Below, piece by piece: positions 1 to 8,577 of a DNA stretch of 64,000 bases. The DNA lies in the NCBI RefSeq assembly GCF_003731765.1, contig NZ_MOAL01000002.1, positions 1 through 64,000 of the forward strand. Direction: 5' to 3'. The position numbers were made by a program, and so were the translations under genes. Positions within the stretch are counted from its first letter, which is position 1. Each line of letters begins with the position of its first letter. The stretch is from Pseudomonas chlororaphis (GTDB taxonomy: Bacteria > Pseudomonadota > Gammaproteobacteria > Pseudomonadales > Pseudomonadaceae). The notes under the pieces are model-generated. The model saw only the letters and a list, made by a program, of their open reading frames with translations, was not told the DNA's origin and searched no databases.

Positions 1-28
1 GGTTGGTTAAGATCTTTCGTCTCAACCG

Positions 29-380
29 AGGCGCGCATTCTACAGCAGCCTCACTTGCTGTCAAGTGATTATTTTCAGAAGTTTTCAAGGATTTCCTTAA
101 CAACTTCAACCACTTGCGCTTCCGATCACTCGTTAGCGGGAGGCGAATTCTACAGCGTTACACGCTGCTGTCAACACCTCTTTTTCTCCGCTTTCGACCG
201 AGAAGATCGAAACGTTAATAGAGCCAAACTAAACCGCTCCATCAACTCCTTCTGGGCTTCGATGAACTGAAGCAGGTCGCTGTCGAAAACTGCGTAACTC
301 ATTGAGTTTCAAGGAGTTTTCCGTTTCGACTGCGCCGGAAGTGGGGCGAATTATAGGCCCACAGAATCTGCCGTCAACCC
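29..380. repeat. Three degenerate copies of a ~38-bp repeat in a gene-free leader
   Basis: No convincing gene is present in the first 537 bases. Three related segments lie at about 29-66, 140-178 and 343-380. Each starts with GGCG followed by an ATTCTACAGC/AATTCTACAGC/AATTATAGGC block and ends about 20 bases later in a TGTCAA/CGTCAA block. Copies one and two are the closest pair. The intervening sequence is AT-richer than the genes that follow. I cannot tell whether the repeats are processing sites, protein-binding sites or remnants of a duplicated spacer. Confidence 0.5.
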
Positions 381-537
381 TTAATTCAAAATTTCTATGG
401 CCGGACCAAAATTCCACCTGAATCCCGGCCCTATATAGGAGAACCACAAAGAATTGAGCAATATATTGCTCAATCCAGTTTAGTTAAGCATCATACCCAG
501 ACTCACCCTCCTGACATTGCCCTGGATGACACCCTGC

Positions 538-1425
538 ATGAACACCCCACCTCGCAGCCTTGCCTCGACGTTGTTCCCGGTAGGCCTGCTGCTGATTGCC
601 ATGGCCTCGATCCAGTCTGGAGCCTCCCTGGCCAAGAGCATGTTCCCAATCGTGGGGGCTCAGGGCACAACAACACTGCGCTTGATCTTCGCCAGCATCA
701 TCATGCTGCTGCTATTACGCCCTTGGCGCGCCAAGCTCAGCGCCAAGTCATTGCGCACGGTAGTCGTTTACGGGCTGGCCTTGGGCGGCATGAACTTCCT
801 CTTCTATATGTCACTGAGAACCGTCCCCCTAGGAATCGCCGTTGCGCTGGAGTTCACAGGCCCCCTGGCAGTGGCGATCTACGCTTCTCGGCGAGCCATC
901 GACTTTCTATGGATCGGACTGGCGATCATCGGACTCCTGCTACTCATCCCAACCGGCTCGACCAGCACGGGCATCGACCTGACCGGTGCAGCTTATGCAC
1001 TCGGCGCCGGAGTCTGCTGGGCGCTGTACATTCTCTACGGGCAAAAGGCCGGCGCCGAGAACGGTATTCAAACCGCAGCGCTGGGCGTGATGATCGCCGC
1101 CTTGTTTATCGCCCCGATCGGCATTGTCCATGCCGGCGCCGCTCTGCTGACCCCCTCCTTGATTCCAATCGCCCTGGGCGTCGCTGTCTTGTCCACCGCC
1201 CTACCTTACAGCCTGGAAATGGTCGCGTTGACCCGGATGCCAGCACGCACCTTTGGCACCCTGATGAGCATCGAGCCGGCTTTCGGTGCGCTCTCCGGCC
1301 TGTTGTTCCTCCATGAGTACCTTTCGCTTGCACAGTGGATGGCAATTGCCTGCATCATCTTCGCCTCCGTCGGCGCCACCATGACCATGGGCAACCAATC
1401 CCACCCACCGGTCGCATCTGATTGA
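538..1425 (+). CDS. rhtA: EamA/DMT-family inner-membrane exporter, RhtA-like (threonine/homoserine efflux)
   Basis: This is a polytopic membrane protein of about 295 residues with roughly ten hydrophobic segments, the usual size for EamA-family transporters. The N-terminal stretch AMASIQSGASLAKSMFP and the central block VPLGIAVALEFTGPLAVA are hallmarks of RhtA, which exports threonine, homoserine and some amino-acid analogues across the inner membrane. I chose ATG 538 because it puts 18 residues before the first helix, as in E. coli RhtA; in-frame TTG 517 and ATG 526 are possible alternatives. No good Shine-Dalgarno sequence is visible for any of them. It appears monocistronic. The family assignment is secure; the substrate is inferred from similarity. 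Confidence 0.85.
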   Translation: MNTPPRSLASTLFPVGLLLIAMASIQSGASLAKSMFPIVGAQGTTTLRLIFASIIMLLLLRPWRAKLSAKSLRTVVVYGLALGGMNFLFYMSLRTVPLGIAVALEFTGPLAVAIYASRRAIDFLWIGLAIIGLLLLIPTGSTSTGIDLTGAAYALGAGVCWALYILYGQKAGAENGIQTAALGVMIAALFIAPIGIVHAGAALLTPSLIPIALGVAVLSTALPYSLEMVALTRMPARTFGTLMSIEPAFGALSGLLFLHEYLSLAQWMAIACIIFASVGATMTMGNQSHPPVASD

Positions 1426-1592
1426 TTAAGATTCAACTCAACTCTGGTATTTGACGCTCAATTAGGCCATGTTTAGCCGGCTACTCGACGTCGGCCATGG
1501 ACATGTCGGACAGGGATATCGCAAACACTAAAGGCGACAGTTAATGCAGTCACACTCGGGCATAAGATCCGAGGTTAGCGATAAGGACGGGG

Positions 1593-1874
1593 ATGAAACG
1601 ATTTTTGATACTGTTGGCCGTACTTGCGATTGCAGGCTGCGCAGCGACCGCAGAGACCAAGGTTAAACGCGGTAAAAAAGGACTCCACATCAACTGCTCC
1701 GGCCTGTCTTCTTCCTGGGACAAGTGCTACGCCCGCGCCAACAAGTCCTGTGGCCCAGGCGGCTACAAGGTAATCGCCAAATCAGGCGATGGCACCGAGG
1801 AACCAGGGGACTACCCCTTCGGCTTGAATCCGGCGGGTTACACCAGCCGAAGCATGATCGTCATGTGCAAGTAA
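1593..1874 (+). CDS. Small predicted outer-membrane lipoprotein, function unknown
   Basis: The 93-residue product begins with a classic lipoprotein signal: basic MKR, a hydrophobic core, and lipobox AIAGC, giving a mature lipid-anchored N-terminus at Cys16. The mature part is small and basic at its start (KVKRGKKG), then carries four further cysteines (near residues 35, 45, 53 and 92) that could form disulfides in the periplasm. A purine-rich ribosome-binding site (GGACGGGG) sits just before ATG 1593. It stands alone between the exporter and a convergent TetR gene. I do not recognise a family with known function. Confidence 0.75.
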   Translation: MKRFLILLAVLAIAGCAATAETKVKRGKKGLHINCSGLSSSWDKCYARANKSCGPGGYKVIAKSGDGTEEPGDYPFGLNPAGYTSRSMIVMCK

Positions 1875-1887
1875 GCGTCCCCCGTAA

Positions 1888-2457
1888 TCAAACTCCGGGC
1901 GGATGCTCAAGCTGTTGAACAAGCTCATCGTGACTGGCCTTCAACACCTGGCGCTGGATGCCTGGGCTCACCAGCATTCGCGCGATCACCAGGGCGCCGA
2001 CACATTGCGAGAGAATCGACCAGGCCAGACTGTCGCTGCCTAGCGTCTCGGCCCAAGCCTGTTGTAAACGACAAATCCAATCCTCGGCCTGCTGGCGAAC
2101 AGCCTGGCTCCCCCGAGAAATTTCCGCGCCCAACGCAGGCAATGCACACCCAGCCCCCGGCTGTTCAAGATGCGCCATGCTCAAGTACTGCTTGAGGCAA
2201 CGCCGCAGTTGCGCCTGGTTCTGCTCTCCCTGCCCGCCCAAACGCTCCAGGCTCTGGCTCAGCTCGCGCTCGACGATCGCGCTGAACAACTCATCCTTGG
2301 AGGCGAAGTGACTGTAGAACGCCCCGCCACTGAGCCCGATCGCCTTCATCAATGCATCCACACCCACGCTGGAGAAACCTTCCTCCTTGGCGGACACCGC
2401 ACTGCTTTTTAGCAAGCGCTCCCGGGTTTCCTGCTTGTGATCGGCTGAATAACGCAT
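1888..2457 (-). CDS. TetR-family transcriptional regulator
   Basis: A protein of 189 residues with the TetR helix-turn-helix near residues 15-60: RERLLKSSAVSAKEEGF, then the recognition segment GLSGGAFYSHFASKDEL. The C-terminal helical half is the usual ligand-binding and dimerisation region. ATG 2457 was chosen because it is preceded by AAGGGGAGCGAG; a longer reading to 2505 would cover the divergent promoter. It is divergent from the SDR oxidoreductase at 2550, so it most likely represses that gene and itself through the short spacer. The inducer cannot be read from the sequence. Confidence 0.85.
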   Translation of the reverse strand: MRYSADHKQETRERLLKSSAVSAKEEGFSSVGVDALMKAIGLSGGAFYSHFASKDELFSAIVERELSQSLERLGGQGEQNQAQLRRCLKQYLSMAHLEQPGAGCALPALGAEISRGSQAVRQQAEDWICRLQQAWAETLGSDSLAWSILSQCVGALVIARMLVSPGIQRQVLKASHDELVQQLEHPPGV

Positions 2458-2505
2458 CTCGCTCCCCTTCGATTCATCACCTTGACGCATCGCGGATCGT
2501 AGCAT

Positions 2506-2533
2506 AACGTTCGTTTAGTTAACGACCGTTTAC
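2506..2533. promoter_or_regulatory. Candidate TetR operator between divergent genes
   Basis: The spacer between the TetR gene and the SDR gene contains a direct repeat, CGTTCGTTTA at 2508-2517 and CGACCGTTTA at 2523-2532, 15 bases apart. It also contains an imperfect dyad centred on GTTAAC (2518-2523). The position upstream of both divergent genes is what is expected for an autoregulated TetR operator. This is inferred from symmetry and position only. Confidence 0.4.
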
Positions 2534-2549
2534 TAAAGAGCGATTCCCC

Positions 2550-3290
2550 ATGACCCACACTGCCAACAATAAAAAAGTCGTACTGGTGGTCGGCGCCGGT
2601 GACGCCACTGGCGGAGCCATTGCCAAGCGCTTTGCCGCTGAAGGCTTTTTCGCCTGTGTTACCCGCCGCAGCGCCGAGAAGCTGCAACCCCTGGTGGACG
2701 CCATCCAGGCCGTAGGAGGTGAAGCCCAGGGCTTTGCCTGTGACGCGCGCAAGGAAGAAGAGGTGGTCGCGCTGATTGAGCAGATCGAAACCCAGATCGG
2801 CCCCATCGAAGCCATCGTGTTCAACATCGGCGCCAATGTGCCGTGCAGCATCCTGGAAGAGACCGCGCGCAAATACTTCAAGATCTGGGAAATGGCGTGC
2901 TTTTCAGGCTTCCTCAATGCCCGGGAAGTGGCCAAACGCATGGTCACCCGCCAGCGTGGCAGCATTCTGTTTACCGGTGCCACCGCTGGCCTGCGCGGTG
3001 CGGCAGGTTTCGCCGCCTTCGCCGGGGCCAAGCACGGCATCCGAGCCTTGGCGCAAAGCATGGCCAGGGAGCTGGGCCCCTTGAACATCCACGTCGCCCA
3101 CGTGGTGGTCGACGGCGCCATCGATACCGACTTTATCCGCGACAATTTCCCGGAAAAGTACGCCCTCAAGGATCAGGACGGCATCCTCAACCCCGAACAC
3201 ATTGCCGAAAACTACTGGTACCTGCACAGCCAGCCCCGGGATGCCTGGACCTTCGAGCTCGACCTGCGGCCCTGGAACGAACGCTGGTAA
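2550..3290 (+). CDS. Short-chain dehydrogenase/reductase family protein lacking the usual catalytic Tyr
   Basis: A 246-residue Rossmann-fold SDR protein with the N-terminal nucleotide-binding glycine motif GAGDATGGAIA (residues 15-25) and a conserved structural block after strand 4 (FNIGAN). The position of the normal YxxxK catalytic motif reads FAGAK, so the lysine is kept but the tyrosine is phenylalanine; the usual serine region reads TGATAG. Classical SDR chemistry is therefore doubtful, although related SDR proteins with this pattern exist in many proteobacteria. It is followed after about 30 bases by the DsbA-like isomerase gene, suggesting one transcript, and is probably controlled by the divergent TetR protein. 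Substrate unknown. Confidence 0.8.
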   Translation: MTHTANNKKVVLVVGAGDATGGAIAKRFAAEGFFACVTRRSAEKLQPLVDAIQAVGGEAQGFACDARKEEEVVALIEQIETQIGPIEAIVFNIGANVPCSILEETARKYFKIWEMACFSGFLNAREVAKRMVTRQRGSILFTGATAGLRGAAGFAAFAGAKHGIRALAQSMARELGPLNIHVAHVVVDGAIDTDFIRDNFPEKYALKDQDGILNPEHIAENYWYLHSQPRDAWTFELDLRPWNERW

Positions 3291-3321
3291 GCCCCTCCCC
3301 GATCACGACAAGGAGTTTGCC

Positions 3322-3915
3322 ATGCGCAAATCCGTGGAGTTTTTCTTCGACCTCGGCAGTCCCACCTCGTACCTGGCCTACACCCAATTGCCCGGGATCT
3401 GCGCCGCCACCGACAGCCAACTGATCTACCAGCCGATGCTGCTGGGCGGCGTCTTCAAGACCACCGGCAATGCCTCGCCGATCACCATCCCCGCCAAGGG
3501 GCGCTACATGCTCCAGGACCTGGCTCGCTACGCCAAACGCTACCGGGTGACGCTTAATTTCAACCCGCACTTCCCCATCAATACCTTGCTGCTGATGCGC
3601 GCCGTCACCGGCATGCAGATGCACCACCCGGAACGCCTGACGGCATTTTTGGACTGTCTGTTCCAGGCGCTCTGGGTCGACCAGCGCAACCTCAACGATC
3701 TGGCAGTGGTCAGCGAGGTGCTGGAGGCGGCCGGTTTCGAGCACCATGCGGTGCTCGATCTGTGCAACAACGAGGCGGTTAAGAGCGCGCTTAAGGACAA
3801 GACCGAGCACGCCCTGCAGCGTGGCGTATTCGGTGCGCCCAGCCTGTTTGTGGGTGACCAGTTGTTTTTCGGCCAAGACCGGCTGGACTTCGTGCGCGAA
3901 GCCCTGGAGGGCTAA
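3322..3915 (+). CDS. DsbA-fold 2-hydroxychromene-2-carboxylate isomerase-like protein
   Basis: The 197-residue protein matches the kappa-class GST/HCCA isomerase branch of the DsbA fold. It starts with the thioredoxin strand KSVEFFFDLGSPTSYLA, where the redox CxxC is replaced by a Ser-Pro that binds glutathione in this family. It has a central helical insertion and closes with the cis-Pro block GVFGAPSLFVGDQLFFGQDR. ATG 3322 follows a strong AAGGAG site. It lies just downstream of the SDR gene, so the two may act on one aromatic or electrophilic substrate with glutathione. That pairing is inferred. Confidence 0.85.
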   Translation: MRKSVEFFFDLGSPTSYLAYTQLPGICAATDSQLIYQPMLLGGVFKTTGNASPITIPAKGRYMLQDLARYAKRYRVTLNFNPHFPINTLLLMRAVTGMQMHHPERLTAFLDCLFQALWVDQRNLNDLAVVSEVLEAAGFEHHAVLDLCNNEAVKSALKDKTEHALQRGVFGAPSLFVGDQLFFGQDRLDFVREALEG

Positions 3916-3963
3916 GCGCAGCGGCGCGCCATCCAGCCGAAAGCTGGCGGCTCGCCGTCTCCC

Positions 3964-5766
3964 TCAGATCGCCGACGTGCGGACCTGCAACCACTCCAGC
4001 GCGGCGCCCTGCAACAGTGGGCTCAACCGCTCCCGAACCTCGGCGTGATAGGCGTTGAACCAAGCCCGCTCATCCTCGGTCAGCAAGCTCGGCTCCAGAC
4101 ACCGCGTGTCAATCGGGCAGAGGGTCAAGGTTTCAAAACGCAGGAACTCACCGAACTCGGTCTGCCCCGCCTCACGGTTCAACACCAGGTTCTCGATTCG
4201 CACGCCCCAGCGCCCGGGACGATAAGTCCCTGGCTCGATGGAGGTAATCATCCCCGGCTGCATGGCCGTCTGTGGCGCCACCGCCGCCTGATAGGCGATC
4301 ACCTGCGGGCCCTCGTGGACATTGAGGAAATACCCCACGCCATGCCCGGTGCCATGCCCGTAATCCACACCCTCGGCCCAGATCGGCGCGCGCGCGATGG
4401 CGTCCAGCAACGGCGACAGAATGCCCCGCGGAAACTGTGCCCGGGACAAGGCAATCACGCCCTTGAGCACCCGGGTGCAATCGTGTTTCTGCTCGGCAGT
4501 CGGCGTGCCGATGGGCACCATGCGCGTGATATCGGTGGTGCCGCCCAGGTACTGGCCTCCGGAATCGATCAACAACAAACCATCACCTTCGATCAGCGCG
4601 TGCTCGGCCGGCGTGGCGTGATAATGGGGCATGGCGCCATTGGCATTGAACGCTGCGATGGTGTTGAAACTCAGCGATACAAACCCCGGGCGTCGGGCAC
4701 GGGCAGCACTCAGATGCTCATCGATGGTCAGCTCGGTGATGCGCTCCTTGCCCAGGGCCGTCTCCAGCCAGGCAAAAAACTCGCACAGCGCTGCGCCGTC
4801 CTGCTCCATGGCCTGACGGATGTGCTCGGCATCCGCCAAGCTTTTCTGCGACTTGGCCAACGTACTGGGGTTCAAGCCCTCCACCAAGCGGACGCCATCC
4901 TGCACATTGTTCAGCAGCCCGGCGGTGACCCGTGCCGGGTCGATCTGCAGGCTCGCGCCCACCGGCACCGCACCCAGGGCCGCCGCCACCTCGTGGTAGT
5001 CACGCAAGATGACGCCGTCCTGCTCCAGCACCGCGCGCAAGGCGTCATCCACTTTGCTCAGGGCCACAAACAAGGTGGCCTGCTCTTGGCTGATCAGGGC
5101 GAAGGACACAAACACCGGGTTGAACGAAACATCTGCACCCCGCAGGTTAAACAGCCAGGCGATGTCATCCAGGGTGGCGATAAAGTGCCAATCAGCTCCC
5201 CGCTCCTTGAGGCTTTCCCGTACCCGGGCCAGCTTCTCCACCCGGCTGACCGTGGCCTGGGGTGGCAAGTGTTGATAGATCGGTTGGTCCGGCAAGGCCG
5301 GGCGGTCGCTCCAAAGCTCATTCAACAGGTCCAGATCCGTGCGCAACTGCGCCCCGCGTTCCTGCAACTTGGCGCCCAGGGTCCGCGCGGCGGCCACCGC
5401 CATCACCGCTCCATCCACCGCCACCACCCCAGCGGACGGTGTGTGCTCGGCCAACCAGTCCAGCGGGCCGGGTTGGCCCGGACGCAGCTTGACCAACTCG
5501 ATGCCACTGCCATCCAGCTCTTTCGCCGCCTGCTCCCAGTAACGGCTATCGGCCCAGACTCCGGCAAAGTCGCCGGTGATGATCAGCGTACCCACCGAGC
5601 CGTGGAACCCCGACAACCACTGGCGCCCCTGCCAGTAACCCGGCAAGTACTCCGACAGATGCGGGTCCGCCGACGGCACCAGCAAGGCATGAATGCCCTC
5701 GCGGCGCATCAGCTCACGGGTCTGCGCCAGGCGCTGGGGAACCACGGGCAAAGGCTGGGTAGTCAT
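3964..5766 (-). CDS. M24-family aminopeptidase P (Xaa-Pro aminopeptidase)
   Basis: A 600-residue protein of the long, three-domain aminopeptidase P type: two creatinase-like N-terminal domains and a pita-bread catalytic domain at about residues 310-530. The five dinuclear-metal ligands can be recognised: Asp in LLIDSGGQY, Asp in TTDITR, His in GHGTGHGVGYFLNVHEGP, Glu in SIEPG and Glu in RIENL. It would remove an N-terminal residue preceding proline in cytoplasmic peptides. The C-terminal segment with the conserved WFNAYH block is complete. It stands with the cysteine desulfurase gene on the same strand, 60 bases apart, possibly cotranscribed. Confidence 0.9.
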   Translation of the reverse strand: MTTQPLPVVPQRLAQTRELMRREGIHALLVPSADPHLSEYLPGYWQGRQWLSGFHGSVGTLIITGDFAGVWADSRYWEQAAKELDGSGIELVKLRPGQPGPLDWLAEHTPSAGVVAVDGAVMAVAAARTLGAKLQERGAQLRTDLDLLNELWSDRPALPDQPIYQHLPPQATVSRVEKLARVRESLKERGADWHFIATLDDIAWLFNLRGADVSFNPVFVSFALISQEQATLFVALSKVDDALRAVLEQDGVILRDYHEVAAALGAVPVGASLQIDPARVTAGLLNNVQDGVRLVEGLNPSTLAKSQKSLADAEHIRQAMEQDGAALCEFFAWLETALGKERITELTIDEHLSAARARRPGFVSLSFNTIAAFNANGAMPHYHATPAEHALIEGDGLLLIDSGGQYLGGTTDITRMVPIGTPTAEQKHDCTRVLKGVIALSRAQFPRGILSPLLDAIARAPIWAEGVDYGHGTGHGVGYFLNVHEGPQVIAYQAAVAPQTAMQPGMITSIEPGTYRPGRWGVRIENLVLNREAGQTEFGEFLRFETLTLCPIDTRCLEPSLLTEDERAWFNAYHAEVRERLSPLLQGAALEWLQVRTSAI

Positions 5767-5826
5767 TGTTTCTCCTGCTAACCGCTTGAATCGTTCTGAT
5801 AGAAGGGCGATCCGCCGCCCTCAAGG

Positions 5827-6990
5827 CTAAGGCTGGGCCCAGAATGCCGGCGCAGCGGCCATGGCATCCTTGAGCAGGCGCGCCGCCTGGTCGATGTCCT
5901 GTTCAGTGGTAAAACGCCCCAGGCTCAAACGAATGGTGCGCCCGGCACTTCGAGCGTCGAGCCCCAGGGCCAGCAATACATGGGAAGGCGCATTGCTTGC
6001 CGAGTTACAGGCCGAGGTGGCGGAAAAAGCCATGGAAGCGCTGAGGGCCAAAGGGTCGAAATTGCCTTCATTAAAGGTCAGGCTCAAGGTGTGCGGAATA
6101 CGCTGGCTAACGCTGCCATTCAAACGCACGCCTGGCACATCGGCCAACTGCTCCAACAAACGCTCGCGCAGTCGGGCAACCGTCGCCGCCTCTTCGTCGA
6201 AATGTTCCTGGGCCAAGGCAAAGGCCTCGCCCATGGCCACGATCTGATGAGTGGCCAAGGTTCCGGAACGCAAGCCGCCTTCATGGCCACCGCCATGGAT
6301 CTGCGCCTGCAAGCGCTGCTGCGCCCGCGGCCCGACATACAGCGCGCCAATACCCTTGGGGCCGTAAATCTTGTGGGCGGAAAACGACATCAAGTCCACC
6401 GGCCACTGAGCCAGGTCGATCGCCACCTTACCCGCCCCCTGAGCCGCATCCACATGCAGCAAGGCGCCATGCTCACGCACCACCTGGCCGATACCGGGGA
6501 TGTCGTTGACCGTGCCCAGTTCGTTGTTGACCAGCATCAGCGACACCAGAAAGGTGTCTTCACGCAGGGCTTCGCTGACCGCTTGCGCCGTGATCAGCCC
6601 TTCGGCGTCCGGCACCAGATAAGTCACCGCCACCCCGGCGTCCTGCAGTTGCCGAGCGGTGTCGAGGATCGCTTTGTGTTCGATCTGGCTGGTAATCAAG
6701 TGGCCGCCGGCAATCCCGCGCGCCTGGGCGACGCCCTTGAGGGCCAGGTTGTTCGACTCGGTGGCGCCGGAGGTCCAGACAATCTGCTCGGCACGTGCGC
6801 CCAGCAAATCGGCGACCTGCTGCCGCGCACGTTCAACGCTGCGCCGGGCCTGCTGGCCGAAGGCGTGGGAACTGGAGGCCGGGTTGCCGAAATTACCGGA
6901 AAACCCCAGGCACTCCACCATCACCCGGATGACTCGCTCATCCACCGGAGTGGTGGCCGCGTAGTCGAAATAGAGAGGACGTTCATTCAT
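5827..6990 (-). CDS. Cysteine desulfurase (NifS/IscS-type, PLP-dependent)
   Basis: The 387-residue class V aminotransferase-fold protein starts YFDYAATTPVD, typical of IscS/NifS. Motifs visible include SGATESNN, the His-containing EHKAIL, the PLP-binding lysine in SFSAHKIYGPKG, the GGGHEGGLRSGT loop, and the catalytic cysteine in the loop near ACNSAS. It converts cysteine to alanine and passes the sulfane sulfur to an acceptor for Fe-S or thio-cofactor synthesis. It is not next to iscU, iscA or sufE here, so this is a second, stand-alone desulfurase rather than the isc operon copy. That inference rests on context only. Confidence 0.85.
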   Translation of the reverse strand: MNERPLYFDYAATTPVDERVIRVMVECLGFSGNFGNPASSSHAFGQQARRSVERARQQVADLLGARAEQIVWTSGATESNNLALKGVAQARGIAGGHLITSQIEHKAILDTARQLQDAGVAVTYLVPDAEGLITAQAVSEALREDTFLVSLMLVNNELGTVNDIPGIGQVVREHGALLHVDAAQGAGKVAIDLAQWPVDLMSFSAHKIYGPKGIGALYVGPRAQQRLQAQIHGGGHEGGLRSGTLATHQIVAMGEAFALAQEHFDEEAATVARLRERLLEQLADVPGVRLNGSVSQRIPHTLSLTFNEGNFDPLALSASMAFSATSACNSASNAPSHVLLALGLDARSAGRTIRLSLGRFTTEQDIDQAARLLKDAMAAAPAFWAQP

Positions 6991-7202
6991 GGCAAAAACC
7001 CGCAGAGCCTATTCCAGAATCGAAGTGTGCACAGAGATCACCCCGCCTGGCCGAGTCACCACACCGGGTAACGTCATATCAGGACAGGCTCCGGGCAAGA
7101 CCCGATCAAATGCAGTTAAAGAAGGACAACTTCATTTAATAGTGCGTAGGAACGCTCCTGGCGCGAGCTTAACAGGCTGCGGGCACCGGCATGAAGCCCA
7201 GA

Positions 7203-7817
7203 TCAACCCAGGCTTTCCAGCAACAACGGATACAGGGAAATGACCAGCAAGGCCGCCATGCCCAGATTGAACAGGCGCAGCCAGCGCGGGTTACGCAGCA
7301 CATTGCGCAACAAGCTGCCACAGGCCGCCCAAAGGCTGACGGTCGGGGCGTTGATCAAGGCAAAGACCGCGGAAATCACCAGCACATTGGTGAAATAACC
7401 CTGCAACGGCGTGTAGGTGCTGATGGCCCCCACCGCCATGACCCACGCCTTGGGGTTGACCCACTGGAACGCCGCTGCCCCCCAATACCCCAGGGGCTGG
7501 CCCCGGCCGTCCTGGTTCTCGGCCATGGGGCCCGAGCGGGCGATTTTCCACGCCAGGTACAGCAGGTAAGCCGCGCCGACATAGCGCAACACGCTGTACA
7601 GCAACGGGTAGGCCTCGAACAACGCGCCCAGCCCCAGCCCAACCGCCAGCACCAAGACAAAGAAACCGCAGCTGATACCGAGAATATGGGGAATGGAGCG
7701 GTTGAACCCGAAGTTCACACCGGATGCCAGGAGCATGGTGTTGTTCGGTCCGGGGGTGATGGAAGTGACCAGGGCAAACAAGGCGAAAGCCAACAACAGG
7801 TCAGGCGAGAGCGTCAT
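7203..7817 (-). CDS. LysE/RhtB-family amino-acid exporter
   Basis: A 204-residue inner-membrane protein with about six hydrophobic helices. The first loop carries the LysE-family signature TPGPNN (residues 21-26) and the second half the conserved block WVNPKAW. Members export amino acids such as lysine, threonine or homoserine, or related metabolites. The length and motif order are normal. The next gene upstream is a small lipoprotein on the same strand about 100 bases away. The substrate cannot be assigned. Confidence 0.85.
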   Translation of the reverse strand: MTLSPDLLLAFALFALVTSITPGPNNTMLLASGVNFGFNRSIPHILGISCGFFVLVLAVGLGLGALFEAYPLLYSVLRYVGAAYLLYLAWKIARSGPMAENQDGRGQPLGYWGAAAFQWVNPKAWVMAVGAISTYTPLQGYFTNVLVISAVFALINAPTVSLWAACGSLLRNVLRNPRWLRLFNLGMAALLVISLYPLLLESLG

Positions 7818-7918
7818 AAAAGTCTATCCGGAGGCAGGGTCAGTCAGGCCTTGACCCTATCCCAGGCACCACCGGAAACCCACGGACAGTTGGGGAAAAC
7901 TTTCAGCCATACAGTGCC

Positions 7919-8188
7919 TCAGCTGGGCCGGCCCAACAGGCTGATACCGCGCTGCACACTCATTTCGCCCTGCTGATCAAAAGCCCCGGGGCGTTGCGGC
8001 TGGCCGAGCAAACGAGCTTTTTGCTGCTGGTAGTCGTCGAACGACAACCCGCGCCGGCTCAAGGCCTCAAGCGCCAGTTGGCGACTTTCCTCGGCCGTAT
8101 AAGGGCGCAATTCGGGGCTGACGTGGCTCGCACAGCCGGCGAGAACGGAAACGACAAGCAGCAAAAAAACAGTGAGAAAACGGTTCAT
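7919..8188 (-). CDS. Small predicted lipoprotein
   Basis: An 89-residue product with MNR, a hydrophobic core and lipobox VLAGC, so the mature protein begins at Cys19 and is probably lipid-anchored. The mature part is short, charged and helical (TAEESRQLALEALSRRG), ending in a Gln-rich linker. No enzyme or binding motif is visible. It is divergent from the msuEDC operon across a 389-base spacer, most of which appears to serve the sigma-54 promoter of that operon. Confidence 0.7.
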   Translation of the reverse strand: MNRFLTVFLLLVVSVLAGCASHVSPELRPYTAEESRQLALEALSRRGLSFDDYQQQKARLLGQPQRPGAFDQQGEMSVQRGISLLGRPS

Positions 8189-8388
8189 GGCTCAGTCCTG
8201 GGAAGCGGGTTGCGAACAATGGACACAGGCTACTCGCGGCCCTTGCAGGTGAAAAATCAACACGCTCGATAGTCGCTATTGACCGCCCAGTCCAGCCCTT
8301 CATATTCATTAAAGTTCTATAAATATGGAAACAAGCTCTTTTGAGGAATAACAACAACCCTTTATAACAGGCCCATCCCGTTGCTCGA

Positions 8389-8421
8389 CTGTTGCCAGGG
8401 CAACTGTTCACCAGGCAACAG
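8389..8421 (+). promoter_or_regulatory. Candidate enhancer-like activator site (SfnR?) upstream of msuE
   Basis: About 90-120 bases upstream of the sigma-54 promoter lie three copies of one half-site: GTTGCC-AG-GGCAAC (8391-8404) forms a short perfect dyad, and CTGTTGCC at 8389-8396 pairs with GGCAACAG at 8414-8421. Distance and symmetry fit an enhancer-type activator bound upstream of a sigma-54 promoter. Binding by the SfnR encoded at the end of the operon is inferred. Confidence 0.45.
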
Positions 8422-8506
8422 CCGATCAACAAAACACCGCTCAACCAACAGCAGCGCCGCCCCCAAAAAACCGCCACAAGCCCCGCACTACAAGGCCTTG
8501 ACGGTT

Positions 8507-8521
8507 TGGTACAGCTCTTGC
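8507..8521 (+). promoter_or_regulatory. Sigma-54 (RpoN) promoter of the msuEDC-sfnR operon
   Basis: TGGTAC-N5-TTGC at 8507-8521 matches the -24/-12 consensus TGGYRC-N5-TTGC, with the invariant GG at 8508-8509 and GC at 8520-8521 ten bases apart in register. It sits 56 bases before the msuE start codon. The operon encodes a sigma-54 activator, which makes the call coherent. Confidence 0.8.
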
Positions 8522-8577
8522 TCAAGCACTGACACTTCTCACTGCTCGTTGAGCCACTGTTTAAAAAGGAACTGATC

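Noticed and set aside
55..447. Short frames in the first 450 bases
   Set aside because: No ribosome-binding sites, no domain similarity, and they cross the degenerate repeats.
4045..5781. 578-codon plus-strand frame opposite the aminopeptidase P gene
   Set aside because: Antisense shadow; the minus strand encodes a full M24 peptidase with all metal ligands.
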